DNA of 64,000 nt from Aquibium oceanicum (GTDB taxonomy: Bacteria; Pseudomonadota; Alphaproteobacteria; Rhizobiales; Rhizobiaceae). The notes under the pieces are model-generated. The model saw only the letters and a program-made list of their open reading frames with translations, searched no databases and was not told where the DNA came from. This document shows, one piece after another, positions 47,026 to 55,691 of this stretch (positions are counted from its first letter, which is position 1; each line of letters starts with the position of its first letter). The stretch lies in NCBI RefSeq assembly GCF_001889605.1, contig NZ_CP018171.1, positions 2,502,501-2,566,500 on the forward strand, in the 5' to 3' direction. The position numbers and the translations under genes are program-made.

Positions 47026-47708
47026 TGGCCGAGGACGCGGCACTCGCGCTGGTCGGCGTCAGCAGGCGCTACCACGAGGGGACGAAACCGCTCGTCATCC
47101 TGGACGAGGCCGACTTCACTCTGCGCCGCGGCGAGATGGTGGCGCTCGTAGCCCCCTCCGGCGCGGGAAAGTCAACGCTGCTGCACACCGCCGGCCTGCT
47201 CGAGCGCCCGGACGCTGGCGAGGTGATTGTCAACGGCAAGTCCTGCGGCAAACTCTCCGACGACGACCGCACCGCCATCCGCCGCAACGAGGTCGGCTTC
47301 GTCTACCAGTTCCACCATCTCCTGCCGGAGTTCTCGGCGCTGGAGAATGTCGTCATTCCGCAGCTCGTACGAGGGCTCTCGCAAAAGGAAGCCCAGGACC
47401 GGGCCATGCAGCTGCTCGACTACATGAAGATCGGACCGCGCGCCGAGCATCGTCCGGCGGAGCTGTCGGGCGGCGAACAGCAGCGCGTGGCGATCGCGCG
47501 CGCGGTGGCGAACGCGCCACTGGTCCTTCTCGCCGACGAGCCGACCGGCAACCTGGACCCGCACACGGCAGGCTACGTCTTCGATGCTATGGAAGCGCTG
47601 GTGCGACACTCAGGGCTCTCGGCCCTGATCGCAACCCACAATCACGACCTCGCCGCGCGCATGGATCGCCGCGTCACGCTCGCGGAAGGCAAGGTCGTCG
47701 ACTTCTGA
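47022..47708 (+). CDS. lolD: Lipoprotein-releasing ABC ATPase LolD
   Basis: A 228-residue ATPase energising lipoprotein release. Walker A is [12 protein letters not shown], the Q-loop region is [17 protein letters not shown], the signature [14 protein letters not shown], and Walker [14 protein letters not shown]. Two adjacent ATGs (47022 and 47025) both overlap the permease stop; either is possible. In most rhizobia I recall dnaE following lolD; here a short SOS-type promoter and micro-gene follow, then convergent ggt. Confidence 0.94.
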   Translation: MMAEDAALALVGVSRRYHEGTKPLVILDEADFTLRRGEMVALVAPSGAGKSTLLHTAGLLERPDAGEVIVNGKSCGKLSDDDRTAIRRNEVGFVYQFHHLLPEFSALENVVIPQLVRGLSQKEAQDRAMQLLDYMKIGPRAEHRPAELSGGEQQRVAIARAVANAPLVLLADEPTGNLDPHTAGYVFDAMEALVRHSGLSALIATHNHDLAARMDRRVTLAEGKVVDF

Positions 47709-47777
47709 CCCCTTGGCGCCTTTAACGCCTCATTAACCGGACTTGGCAGGAGGAGTCCGGAAGGATGACGCTTGCAC

Positions 47778-47807
47778 TTGCAAAACGGAACAGAAAGAGA
47801 ACATTAT
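47778..47807 (+). promoter_or_regulatory. LexA box inside a sigma70-type promoter
   Basis: A perfect GAAC-N7-GAAC direct repeat (47788-47802) equals GTTC-N7-GTTC on the other strand, the LexA-binding sequence established for alphaproteobacteria such as Rhodobacter and Rhizobium. It lies between a TTGCAA -35 (47778-47783) and a CATTAT -10 (47802-47807, 18 bp spacing), the position expected for repression of the 28-codon gene 31 bp further on. A 7-bp hairpin (47737-47743 with 47754-47760) without T-tract separates it from lolD. Confidence 0.75.
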
Positions 47808-47837
47808 GGGGACATAAGCGAAACCGGGAGAACGAAC

Positions 47838-47924
47838 ATGACTGACATTATCCAGGACGTCGCCTCGCTCGTGTCTGTGAGCCTTTTCATCATCACCATG
47901 GCCATGTGGATCGGCGCTTACTGA
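47838..47924 (+). CDS. 28-residue SOS-type membrane micro-protein (SidA-like candidate)
   Basis: A 28-codon ORF encoding a charged N-terminus (MTDIIQD) followed by one hydrophobic helix (about residues 8-26, ASLVSVSLFIITMAMWIGA). GGGAG (47826-47830) lies 7 bases before the ATG, an ideal ribosome binding site. A LexA box sits in its promoter, so it should be induced by DNA damage. Caulobacter SidA is a 29-residue inner-membrane protein, LexA-repressed, that blocks division through FtsW/FtsN. Size, topology and regulation match, but homology was not tested. The gene is convergent with ggt (10 bp between stops). Confidence 0.72.
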   Translation: MTDIIQDVASLVSVSLFIITMAMWIGAY

Positions 47925-47934
47925 CGGCGCGGGC

Positions 47935-49701
47935 TCAGTCCCCGACGGCCACGCCCTCGCGGCGCGGATCGGCACCGCCTTCCAGGGTCCCGTCGGGCAG
48001 GAAGGCAACGCCGTGCAGGCCCGAGTTCAAGTCGGTGGTCCGCACCTCGTATCCAAGTGCTTCGAGATCGTCCGCCATCTCCGCCGCCGCTGTTCCGGCT
48101 TCGAGATCGTATCGCCCGAACCGGTTGGAGAAATGCGGCATCGCGAAAGCTTGGCTGATGTTCATGTTCCAGTCGATCAGGCCGATCAGCGCCTGGGCGA
48201 CATAAGGAATGATGTTGCTGCCGCCGGGCGAGCCCAAGGCGAAGATCGGCTTCCCTTCGCGCAGGACGATGGTCGGCGACATGGAGGAGCGCGGGCGCTT
48301 GCCGGGCTCCACGCGGTTGGCGACCGCTTCGGAGTTCTGCTGTGGAACGAAGGAGAAATCGGTGAGCTGGTTGTTGAGCAGGAAGCCGCCCGTCATCAGC
48401 CGTGCGCCGAAACCGTTTTCGATCGAACTCGTCATCGACGCGAGGTTTCCCTCGGCGTCGACGATGACGAAATGCGAGGTGGAGGGGACTTCGAGCGAGA
48501 CCCCGTCGAGGCGCAGCTCGGCCTTGTCCCATGGCGGGTCGCCGGCTTTCGCTGCCTCGGCGGGCAGGGCATCCGGGCGCTTCAGGAGCGCCGCGCGAGA
48601 TTTCAGGTAGTCCGGGTTCAGCAATCCCTTCGGTATGTCGACGAAATCGCCGTCGGCCACGTATCGGCCACGGTCGGCGAAGGCGAGCCGGGTCGCGTCG
48701 CCGATGAGCCGCCAGCCTTGCGGATCCTCGGGGCCGAGCCCGGCAAGATCGAATTCCGACAGGATGCCGAGAATCTGCCCGATGGCCAGCGCGCCGGAGG
48801 AGGGCGGTCCCATGCCGCAGACGTCGACACCGCGATAGGACGCGCAGACGGCGTCACGCTCCTTGGCCTCGTAGTTTGCGAGGTCCTCGAGCGACAGCTT
48901 GCCGGGATTGTCGGGATGGCCCTGCACGGCAGCGACGATCTCCTCGGCGATCGGCCCCTCGTAAAAAGCATCCGCGCCCTCGGCGCCGATGGTGCGCAGG
49001 GTTGCGGCGTAGGTAGGGTTCCGCAGCACCGCGCCCTGCTGGAGGGGTGTGCCCGACGCGTCGAAAAAATAGGCGCGCGTCGATGTCTGAGCCGACAGCA
49101 GCGGCGCATCCTCGTCGACGAGTGCGGCCAGTCGCGGCGAGACCGTGAAGCCGGTCTCCGCCATGCGCGCCGCCGGCTCGAACAGTGCGGACCATTCTTT
49201 CGTGCCGTGCAGGTCGTGGATATTCTCCATCAGGCGCACCACGCCCGGCGTGCCGACTGAGCGACCGCCCACGACCGCATCGAAGAATTCCATCGGCTTG
49301 CCGTTGTCGCCGATGAAGAGTTCGGGCGTGGCCGCCATAGGCGCGGTTTCTCGTCCGTCGATCGTCGTCACCTTGCCCGTTCCCGCGTCGTACCAGACGA
49401 GGAAGGCCCCGCCGCCGATACCCGAGGACTGGGGCTCCACCAGTCCCAGCACGGTCTGCACCACGACCAGCGCATCGGCCGCGCTGCCGCCGTCGCGCAG
49501 CACTGCGAGACCCGCTTCCGCAGCCAGCGGATTGGCAGCGACGACGATGGACTGCCTTGCTCGGACCGACGTCTTCGCCTGCTGACCGGTCGCCGCCTCA
49601 GGCGCCAGCGCATCGGTGGCCTGCTGCGACAAGACCGGTTGCGACCACGCCAGGACGGCGATGGCCGAAAACGCGACGACCCTTGCGAGAACCTTCTTCA
49701 T
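47935..49701 (-). CDS. ggt: Gamma-glutamyltransferase
   Basis: A 588-residue periplasmic enzyme of glutathione and gamma-glutamyl metabolism. An N-terminal signal peptide ([20 protein letters not shown]) is followed by the large subunit ([19 protein letters not shown]). The autoprocessing site is in [11 protein letters not shown], with Thr408 as the predicted new N-terminal nucleophile of the small subunit, and [12 protein letters not shown] lies near the C-terminus. The start ATG overlaps the lipB stop (ATGA), suggesting coupling to lipB although the pathways are unrelated. Confidence 0.94.
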   Translation of the reverse strand: MKKVLARVVAFSAIAVLAWSQPVLSQQATDALAPEAATGQQAKTSVRARQSIVVAANPLAAEAGLAVLRDGGSAADALVVVQTVLGLVEPQSSGIGGGAFLVWYDAGTGKVTTIDGRETAPMAATPELFIGDNGKPMEFFDAVVGGRSVGTPGVVRLMENIHDLHGTKEWSALFEPAARMAETGFTVSPRLAALVDEDAPLLSAQTSTRAYFFDASGTPLQQGAVLRNPTYAATLRTIGAEGADAFYEGPIAEEIVAAVQGHPDNPGKLSLEDLANYEAKERDAVCASYRGVDVCGMGPPSSGALAIGQILGILSEFDLAGLGPEDPQGWRLIGDATRLAFADRGRYVADGDFVDIPKGLLNPDYLKSRAALLKRPDALPAEAAKAGDPPWDKAELRLDGVSLEVPSTSHFVIVDAEGNLASMTSSIENGFGARLMTGGFLLNNQLTDFSFVPQQNSEAVANRVEPGKRPRSSMSPTIVLREGKPIFALGSPGGSNIIPYVAQALIGLIDWNMNISQAFAMPHFSNRFGRYDLEAGTAAAEMADDLEALGYEVRTTDLNSGLHGVAFLPDGTLEGGADPRREGVAVGD

Positions 49702-50444
49702 GGTCTGTCGCTCCTCTCGCCGGTGACCCTAGCGGACGATGCCGCCCCGAACACCTCCTCGAAGGCCTGCATGAGTGCGACATCGAGGTCGCCCATCGTG
49801 ATCGGAAGGCCGAGGTCGACCAAGCTGGTGACGCCGTAGCCGGAGATGCCGCACGGCACGATGCCGGAAAAATGCGACAGGTCCGGCTCGACGTTGATCG
49901 CGATGCCGTGGAAACTGACCCACTTGCGCAGCCGGATGCCGATCGCAGCGATCTTGTCCTCGGCGGGGACGTCGGGGGCGAGCGGCGGCCGGTCGGGCCG
50001 GACCACCCAGACCCCGACGCGGTCCTCGCGCCGTTCGCCCCTGACGTTGAAGCGGGCGAGCGTGCGGATGATCCATTCCTCGAGCGCGCCGACGAGGACG
50101 CGCACGTCCTCGCGCCGGCGCTTCAGGTCGAGCATCACGTAGGCCACCCGCTGCCCGGGGCCATGATAGGTGTATTCGCCGCCGCGGCCCGCCTGGTGGA
50201 CGGGAAAACGGTCGGGCTGGATGAGGTCGCTCGCCTTGGCGCTGGTGCCCGCCGTATAGAGCGGCGGATGCTCGACAAGCCAGACCAGCTCCCCAGCGCT
50301 GCTCTCACGGATCGCCGCCGCCCGCGCCTCCATGAAGGCCAGCGCCTCCGCGTATCCGGTCAGCCCGTCCTCCACCCGCCACTCGACCGGCGCGCTGCCG
50401 GGCCGGGGCCGGAAATCGAAGCCGAGATGGTTGCGCTGAAGCAT
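49698..50444 (-). CDS. lipB: Octanoyl-ACP:protein transferase LipB
   Basis: A 248-residue enzyme that transfers octanoate from ACP to lipoyl domains, the first step of lipoate synthesis. Motifs are [20 protein letters not shown], the catalytic Lys in [18 protein letters not shown], and Cys in [15 protein letters not shown]. The ATG at 50444 ([13 protein letters not shown]) is preferred; an in-frame ATG at 50510 adds unconserved residues. Transcribed away from tRNA-Leu. Confidence 0.95.
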   Translation of the reverse strand: MLQRNHLGFDFRPRPGSAPVEWRVEDGLTGYAEALAFMEARAAAIRESSAGELVWLVEHPPLYTAGTSAKASDLIQPDRFPVHQAGRGGEYTYHGPGQRVAYVMLDLKRRREDVRVLVGALEEWIIRTLARFNVRGERREDRVGVWVVRPDRPPLAPDVPAEDKIAAIGIRLRKWVSFHGIAINVEPDLSHFSGIVPCGISGYGVTSLVDLGLPITMGDLDVALMQAFEEVFGAASSARVTGERSDRP

Positions 50445-50555
50445 GGGAGACGTCCTTCCGGACCACATATGGCGGCAAAGGGAGGAAAGGTCCAGCCGCC
50501 GCACTGACACCGTGCCATCCGGGCCGAAATCACACCGATTATTGCGATGGCTGCT

Positions 50556-50584
50556 CTTGTTTCCCGATAGGCGATTTGCTAAGT
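50556..50584 (+). promoter_or_regulatory. Putative tRNA-Leu promoter
   Basis: CTTGTT (50556-50561) and CTAAGT (50579-50584) are separated by 17 bp, close to the rhizobial CTTGAC-N17-CTATAT pattern. The implied start is near 50591, about 28 nt ahead of the mature tRNA 5' end. Confidence 0.55.
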
Positions 50585-50618
50585 GCGCCGGGCCGGCAAG
50601 CTCCGGCTCCTACCACGT

Positions 50619-50703
50619 GCGGTCGTGGCGGAATTGGTAGACGCGCAGCGTTGAGGTCGCTGTGGGGCAACCCGTGGAAGTTCGAGTCTTCTCGACCGCA
50701 CCA
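50619..50703 (+). tRNA. tRNA-Leu (GAG)
   Basis: An 85-nt class II tRNA. The acceptor stem GCGGTCG pairs with CGACCGC and is followed by A and an encoded CCA (50701-50703). The D-arm contains AATTGGTAGACGC. The anticodon stem CAGCG / CGCTG encloses the loop TTGAGGT with anticodon GAG. A long variable arm (GGGGCAACCC) and the T-arm with GTTCGAGTC follow. It reads CUC/CUU leucine codons. Confidence 0.95.
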
Positions 50704-51097
50704 TCATATCTGTGAGAATCGCTCGTCGCCGGCTTCCGGTCACCTCCCGCCGATTCGCGGGGGACCCGGGCCAATTTTCTAGACGGTTCAGGAAGTTGCG
50801 GCGGAACCCGTGGTTCCCATCTTCGTAGCAATCTCATCCAGTAGTTCTGCACCATCATTCCGCACATCGTTTGCCACGGCGTGGCAACGCGTGCGATCGA
50901 TGGATTTTATCGGCTTGTTCCGTGTGTCTTGCTCTGATTTACTTCCTTGAAAATATTAAGCATCCAGCTACCGTATGTTAGGGATGAATAAAAAGATCAC
51001 TGGGAGCGCAGAGCGCTGATCTGCTGTGAATTGCCGTATGCCATTGCGAGGCATTGTGGAGCGACGGGGTACGATTCGGGCCGAGGTGGGGGATGTA
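50704..51097 (+). other. Intergenic region, tRNA-Leu to metalloprotease
   Basis: This 394-bp stretch has no supported gene. Just after the tRNA, CCCGC / GCGGG (about 50745-50761) forms a hairpin, followed after a few bases by a short T-run, a possible tRNA terminator. A second inverted repeat (GCCAC ... GTGGC, near 50875-50886) follows. The last 150 bases are richer in A+T than the surroundings and should hold the protease promoter. No copy of the tRNA 3' end was seen further downstream. Confidence 0.5.
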
Positions 51098-54000
51098 ATG
51101 GTAAATGATCGTAGTCGCGGCATCTCGCCGGCAGCTTTCTTCGGCATCGTCCTAATGAGCATATGCTGCATTCTGCTGTTCGCGGATCGCTCGCGGGCCC
51201 AGGAAAACCGGCTCTTTTCCTATGCCGCGGGTGAGATGGCACCGGCTTTGACGGCCGATCAGGAGAGCCGCGCGGCGGCGATCAGCAGCGACGCGACGCA
51301 AACCGACCTCAAATACGTCGATGCCGAGAGCGCGGTACTTCGCGGCGATATCGTCGCTGTGCCGTTGGCCGAGGGCACGCTGGTGCTTGGTCTCACGCAC
51401 CGGATCGAACGCGCTGCGGACGATTTCACCTGGATCGGGCAGGGCGATGGCGAGGGCGGACAGACGGTGCTCGTCGTGCGCGACGGCCAGATCACCGGTG
51501 TGATCTATGACGGGTTTGTTCAATACAGCCTCACGCCGCTTGGAGGGCGTCTGCACGCCCTTACGAAAATCGACCACAAGGCGTTTCCCCCGGACCATCC
51601 GCCCGGGCGGCTGCCGGTCTCGCCACGGGATTCCAGCAATCGGGCCGGCGATCCCAGCGGCACCGCAGCCGCGGTGCAGATCGACATCCTGGGCGCCTAT
51701 ACGCCTGAAGCACTTGCCGCCAACGCCAACATCAAGAACACGATCCAGCTCGGCGTGGACCTCGCCAACGCGGCCTACATCGCCAGCAATGCGGAGGTCA
51801 GTCTCAGGTTGGTTGGCACCGTGCAGGTGGCCGGCTACAGCGAGACGGGCAAGACCTACAACGACCTGCTTTACGATTTGACCGACGGCACCGGGGGCAT
51901 GGCCGCGGTGCATGCGCAGCGCGAAACCCTGGGCGCCGATCTCGTGGCGTTACTCGTCAATCACACGGAGTACTGTGGCATTGCCTGGGTCAACTCGAGC
52001 GCCGCCTATGCCTTTTCCGTAACGACGCATACCTGCGTCAAAAGCCATACGCTCTCACATGAACTCGGCCACAATTTTGGCGCGCTGCACGATGTCGCCA
52101 ACAGCGGATCCAACCCGCCCTACAATTACGGCTACGGGTACATCCATCCGCAGAACCTGTTCCGGACGATCCAGTCCTACGGCGCGCCCTGCGGCTACTG
52201 CACCCGGATCGGCAACTTCTCCAATCCCGACGTCACATATAACGGGCACGTGACCGGCACCGTGACTACGCACAACGTGGCGCGCGTGCATCGTGAAAGA
52301 AAAAGCACGGTCGCCGCGTTCAGGGCGGACAAGACGCCGGCCAAAGCGGTCATGACATCTCCGGCGCCGGGTTCCACGCTGGGGTCCTCGGCGACGTTTC
52401 AGTGGACCACGGGTACTGGCGTTACGCATTACTGGCTCTATGTCGGCTCCACCGGCGTGGGCTCGTACAACGTCTATCAGGGCAGCCAGGGAACCAATAC
52501 GTCCCGGACGGTATCGACCCTCCCGTCCTCCGGCACCATCTACGTTCGGCTCCATTCGCTGATTGGCGGGGCGTGGCAGTTCAACGACTACACGTACAAG
52601 GCGAGCGGGTTCGCGAAGGCCGTCATGACGTCTCCGACGCCGGGTTCCGTCCTCGGTTCCGCGGTGACGTTCGAGTGGACGAAGGGCACGGGTGTTACCC
52701 AATACTGGCTCAATGTCGGCTCGACCGGCGCGGGTTCTTACAATGTCTATCAGGGCAGCCAGGGCACCAATACGTCTCGGGCGGTGTCGGCCCTCCCGGC
52801 CACGGGCACCATCTATGTGCGGCTCTATTCGCTGATTGGCGGGGCGTGGCAGTTCAACGACTATACCTATACCGCGGGTGTGGCCGCCAAGGCCGTCATG
52901 ACCTCTCCGGCGCCGGGCTCGACGCTTAGTGCGTCGGCGACGTTCCAGTGGACGACCGGATCGGGTGTGTTGCAGTACTGGCTCAATGTCGGTTCCACCG
53001 GCGCGGGCTCGTACAACATCTATCAGGCCAGCCAGGGCACGAGTAAATCCAAGACGGTGACGGCTCTGCCGTCCTCGGGCACGATATACGTGCGCCTGTG
53101 GTCGCGGTTCTCCACTGGCTGGCAATACAACGACTACACCTATAAGGCCGCCAGTGCCGTCAAGGCCGTCATGACGTCACCGACGCCGGGCTCCACGCTC
53201 GGCTCCTCGGCGACGTTCACATGGACCGCCGGAAGTGGGGTGACGCAGTATTATCTCTATGTCGGTTCTACCGGCCCAGGTTCGAGCGACATCTATGACG
53301 ACAGCCCGGGCACCGACAGGTCCACGACCGTGTCGGGTCTGCCTTCCACGGGCACGATCTACGTGCGCCTGTGGTCGCTGTTCTCATCCGGCTACCGGTG
53401 GAACGACTACACCTACAAGGCCGGGGGTACCGCGAAGGCGGTCATGACGTCCCCGACGCCGGGCTCGACTCTCGGTTCCTCGGCGACGTTCGTGTGGAGT
53501 GCCGGGAGCGGGGTGTCTCAGTATTGGCTCTATGTCGGCTCGACCGGCGCAGGCTCGGCGAACATCTACCAAGCCAGCCAGGGCACGAGTAAATCCAGGA
53601 CCGTGTCGGGTCTGCCCTCCACGGGTACGATCTACGTGCGCCTGTGGTCGCTGTTTAGCGGCACGGGCTGGCAATACAACGACTACGCCTACAAGGCCGG
53701 CGGCACTTCGAAGGCTGTCATGACGTCTCCGACGCCGGGCTCCACGCTTGGTGCCTCTGCGACGTTCGTGTGGAGCCCCGGCATCAATGTGACACAGTAC
53801 TACCTCTATGTCGGATCGACCGGAGCCGGTTCGTACAACATCTACCAGGCCAGCCAGGGCACCAGCAAGACCAGGACCGTGACGGGTCTGCCGTCCACGG
53901 GCACGATCTACGTGCGGCTGTGGTCGCTGATTTCCGGTGCCTGGCAGTTCAACGACTACACCTACAAGGCTGGCGGCGCGGCGAAGGCCGTCATGACGTC

Positions 54001-54583
54001 CCCGACCCCGGGCTCGACGCTCGGTTCTTCGGCGACGTTCGTGTGGACCGCCGGTACCGGCGTTTCGCAGTACTATCTCTACGTCGGTTCCACCAGCGCT
54101 GGGTCGTACAACATCTACCAAGCCAGCCAGGGGACCAGCAAAACCAGGACCGTGACGGGACTGCCCTCCACGGGCACGATCTACGTGCGGCTGTGGTCGC
54201 TGATTTCCGGTGCCTGGCAGTACAACGACTACACCTACAAAGCCGGCGGCACTGCGAAGGCCGTCATGACGTCTCCGACGCCGGGATCCACCCTCGGCTC
54301 GTCGGCGACGTTCCAGTGGACGACTGGTAGCGGCGTTACCTCGTACTACCTGTATGTCGGCTCGACCGGCGCCGGGTCGTACAACATCTACAATGCCAAC
54401 CAGGGCACCGGCACTTCCCGGACCGTGGCTAAACTACCCACGAGCGGCACGATCTACGTGCGGCTGTGGTCGCTGATCGGCGGAAGCTATCAGTACAACG
54501 ACTACACCTACCAGGCCGGCACTGGCGCCTCCGCGACAATTGGCTTGGTAGGCGAACTGACTCCGCAGAGCGTTTTCGATTGA
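51098..54583 (+). CDS. Secreted repeat-bearing metzincin metalloprotease
   Basis: A 1161-residue predicted secreted zinc protease. The ATG at 51098 is chosen for its upstream GGGGG (about 51088-51092) and the signal peptide it opens (AAFFGIVLMSICCILLF, ending near SRA/QEN). A propeptide-like region (about 35-180) precedes a reprolysin-type catalytic domain with HELGHNFGALHD (residues 321-332). The segment where a Met-turn is expected reads RTIQSYG, with Gln instead of Met, followed by FSNPDV. Residues 416 to about 1144 are eight tandem repeats of about 91 residues (see repeat entry). No anchor or sorting signal is recognised at the end (LTPQSVFD). Substrate unknown. Confidence 0.85.
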   Translation: MVNDRSRGISPAAFFGIVLMSICCILLFADRSRAQENRLFSYAAGEMAPALTADQESRAAAISSDATQTDLKYVDAESAVLRGDIVAVPLAEGTLVLGLTHRIERAADDFTWIGQGDGEGGQTVLVVRDGQITGVIYDGFVQYSLTPLGGRLHALTKIDHKAFPPDHPPGRLPVSPRDSSNRAGDPSGTAAAVQIDILGAYTPEALAANANIKNTIQLGVDLANAAYIASNAEVSLRLVGTVQVAGYSETGKTYNDLLYDLTDGTGGMAAVHAQRETLGADLVALLVNHTEYCGIAWVNSSAAYAFSVTTHTCVKSHTLSHELGHNFGALHDVANSGSNPPYNYGYGYIHPQNLFRTIQSYGAPCGYCTRIGNFSNPDVTYNGHVTGTVTTHNVARVHRERKSTVAAFRADKTPAKAVMTSPAPGSTLGSSATFQWTTGTGVTHYWLYVGSTGVGSYNVYQGSQGTNTSRTVSTLPSSGTIYVRLHSLIGGAWQFNDYTYKASGFAKAVMTSPTPGSVLGSAVTFEWTKGTGVTQYWLNVGSTGAGSYNVYQGSQGTNTSRAVSALPATGTIYVRLYSLIGGAWQFNDYTYTAGVAAKAVMTSPAPGSTLSASATFQWTTGSGVLQYWLNVGSTGAGSYNIYQASQGTSKSKTVTALPSSGTIYVRLWSRFSTGWQYNDYTYKAASAVKAVMTSPTPGSTLGSSATFTWTAGSGVTQYYLYVGSTGPGSSDIYDDSPGTDRSTTVSGLPSTGTIYVRLWSLFSSGYRWNDYTYKAGGTAKAVMTSPTPGSTLGSSATFVWSAGSGVSQYWLYVGSTGAGSANIYQASQGTSKSRTVSGLPSTGTIYVRLWSLFSGTGWQYNDYAYKAGGTSKAVMTSPTPGSTLGASATFVWSPGINVTQYYLYVGSTGAGSYNIYQASQGTSKTRTVTGLPSTGTIYVRLWSLISGAWQFNDYTYKAGGAAKAVMTSPTPGSTLGSSATFVWTAGTGVSQYYLYVGSTSAGSYNIYQASQGTSKTRTVTGLPSTGTIYVRLWSLISGAWQYNDYTYKAGGTAKAVMTSPTPGSTLGSSATFQWTTGSGVTSYYLYVGSTGAGSYNIYNANQGTGTSRTVAKLPTSGTIYVRLWSLIGGSYQYNDYTYQAGTGASATIGLVGELTPQSVFD
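52343..54529 (+). repeat. Eight tandem 273-bp in-frame repeats
   Basis: Eight consecutive units, each starting with the codons for KAVMTSP, begin at 52343, 52616, 52889, 53162, 53435, 53711, 53984 and 54257. All are 273 bp except the fifth (276 bp, one extra codon in SLFSGTGWQYND). The protein unit reads PGSTLGSSATFxW, YVGSTGAGSYNIY, SQGT, LPSTGTIYVRLWSL, NDYTYKAGG. Neighbouring units are very similar at DNA level, implying recent duplication or homogenisation. The fold is probably an Ig/fibronectin-like beta-sandwich (inference). Confidence 0.9.
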
Positions 54584-54756
54584 GAACGACAGACCGCGAT
54601 TGGTCGGCCGCCAAGCTAGTGGACGCGCCTATCACACGGCACGCGCGCACTCCCTGTCCACTGGTTCCTAGAAGGCTGTTGAAGAAGTCAGTCGCACTCG
54701 CAACAGACGCCTAAATCGTCAAGTTCCCGTGCGCGTCCGCGTCGGGAGAGACTTCG

Positions 54757-54834
54757 ATGCGCAGAAGTGGTCTGCTTTGGCTGATCGGAATTCCGCTTCC
54801 GATCATCATCCTTTGGCTGCTCGGATATGTTTAG
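54757..54834 (+). CDS. 25-residue membrane micro-protein
   Basis: A 25-codon ORF (MRRSGLLWLIGIPLPIIIL, then WLLGYV) behind GGAGAG (about 54744-54749) with good spacing. It has a two-Arg N-terminus and a single hydrophobic helix with an Ile-Pro-Leu-Pro kink. From memory, very similar Leu-rich GIPxPIIIL peptides occur as unannotated small genes in many Rhizobiales. Function unknown. It lies between the protease gene and the DUF3606-like gene. Confidence 0.55.
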   Translation: MRRSGLLWLIGIPLPIIILWLLGYV

Positions 54835-54918
54835 CCGATCCTGACCGTCTTCGGTTCCGCTTCGGGAACTGTGCGCCATCTGCGCGGTTGTGCCCGCAGC
54901 AACACAGGAGACGAAGCG

Positions 54919-55128
54919 ATGGCCGGCCAACATCCCGAGAAGGACGATCCAGAGACCCGGACGGACGAGACGCGGAAGCTGCCGGACTCCGAGGTGGAAC
55001 GCGAGGCCTTGCGCCTGGCGGAGACGACCGATGTCTCCCAGAACCAGGCGAAGGAACTGATCCGCAAGCACGGCAAAAACAGTGCCGAAGCCGAGAAGGA
55101 AGCCCGCAACTTCAAAGCCGAGGGCTGA
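54919..55128 (+). CDS. Small DUF3606-like protein
   Basis: A 69-residue hydrophilic protein. The ATG at 54919 follows CAGGAG at 8-9 bases. The N-terminal third is charged and likely disordered (HPEKDDPETRTDETRK); the rest is helical (EREALRLAETTDVSQNQAKE, LIRKHGKNSAEAEKEARN). The pattern ALRLAETTDVSQNQAKELI ... HG resembles the DUF3606 short helical fold, an uncertain match. Such genes are often stress- or stationary-phase-related in rhizobia; no regulator site was seen. Confidence 0.62.
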   Translation: MAGQHPEKDDPETRTDETRKLPDSEVEREALRLAETTDVSQNQAKELIRKHGKNSAEAEKEARNFKAEG

Positions 55129-55166
55129 CGCAGCGATATTGCCGGTTCGGACGGATCGGCCGGGTA

Positions 55167-55691
55167 TCAGGCCTGGTAGAAGATGTGCCGTCCCACTTTG
55201 GACAGACGACGCATCTTCGGGGCCCAGTATGGGCTGACGTAATCGGCGTGGTAGTGCGTTGCCGACTTTATTCCGGCGATCAGGTCGCGTCCGTCCAGCA
55301 CGTTGGAGCCCACTTCCTTGGCGCGCGTCCATGCCCTGGTGTCCCGCGGCACGTCCGGCTTCCCGTCGCAGGCGAAGGAGAACTGGCAGGCGTTCCGCTT
55401 CTCCCGGTTCTGGTACACGACTTCGCAGATCGTGTCGGGATAGGCCTGCGCCTCGACGCGGTTGAGGATGACCTGGGCGACGGCAGCCTGCCCGGATTTG
55501 GGTTCCCCCCGCGCCTCGAAGTAGATGGCAGTTGCGAGGCACTTCTTTTCCTCGTCGGGAATGGTGGTGGTCTTCGCTTGTCCCATCTGCACCGACAGCA
55601 CGAGGAAGGGCAGGGCTAGGGCGACGCGGAAAGGGGAACGGGACGGGCCGGAAGCTGGGCGCACGAGTTTTCTGAGCAATGGAGGAACCAT
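55167..55691 (-). CDS. SleB-type cell wall hydrolase
   Basis: A 174-residue protein with an N-terminal hydrophobic segment (FRVALALPFLVLSVQMGQAK, about residues 18-38, a signal peptide or anchor) and a C-terminal hydrolase_2/SleB domain. The domain has CLATAIYFEARGEPKSGQAA with the catalytic Glu, VAQVILNRV, CQFSFACDG and THYHADYVSPYW. The start at 55691 has AGGA 4-7 bases upstream. Likely a periplasmic peptidoglycan lytic enzyme. Confidence 0.86.
   Translation of the reverse strand: MVPPLLRKLVRPASGPSRSPFRVALALPFLVLSVQMGQAKTTTIPDEEKKCLATAIYFEARGEPKSGQAAVAQVILNRVEAQAYPDTICEVVYQNREKRNACQFSFACDGKPDVPRDTRAWTRAKEVGSNVLDGRDLIAGIKSATHYHADYVSPYWAPKMRRLSKVGRHIFYQA

Noticed and set aside
50680-51100. 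Integrative-element attachment site at the tRNA-Leu 3' end
   Set aside because: No integrase gene is in the window and no direct repeat of the tRNA 3' end was seen downstream of the protease gene.
53384-54121. 245-codon minus-strand frame opposite the protease repeats
   Set aside because: It is the antisense reading of the repeats and repeats with the same period; no independent evidence.
52343-54529. CRISPR-like or intergenic tandem repeat array
   Set aside because: The 273-bp units are in frame inside one long coding sequence and encode a conserved protein repeat, with no spacers.
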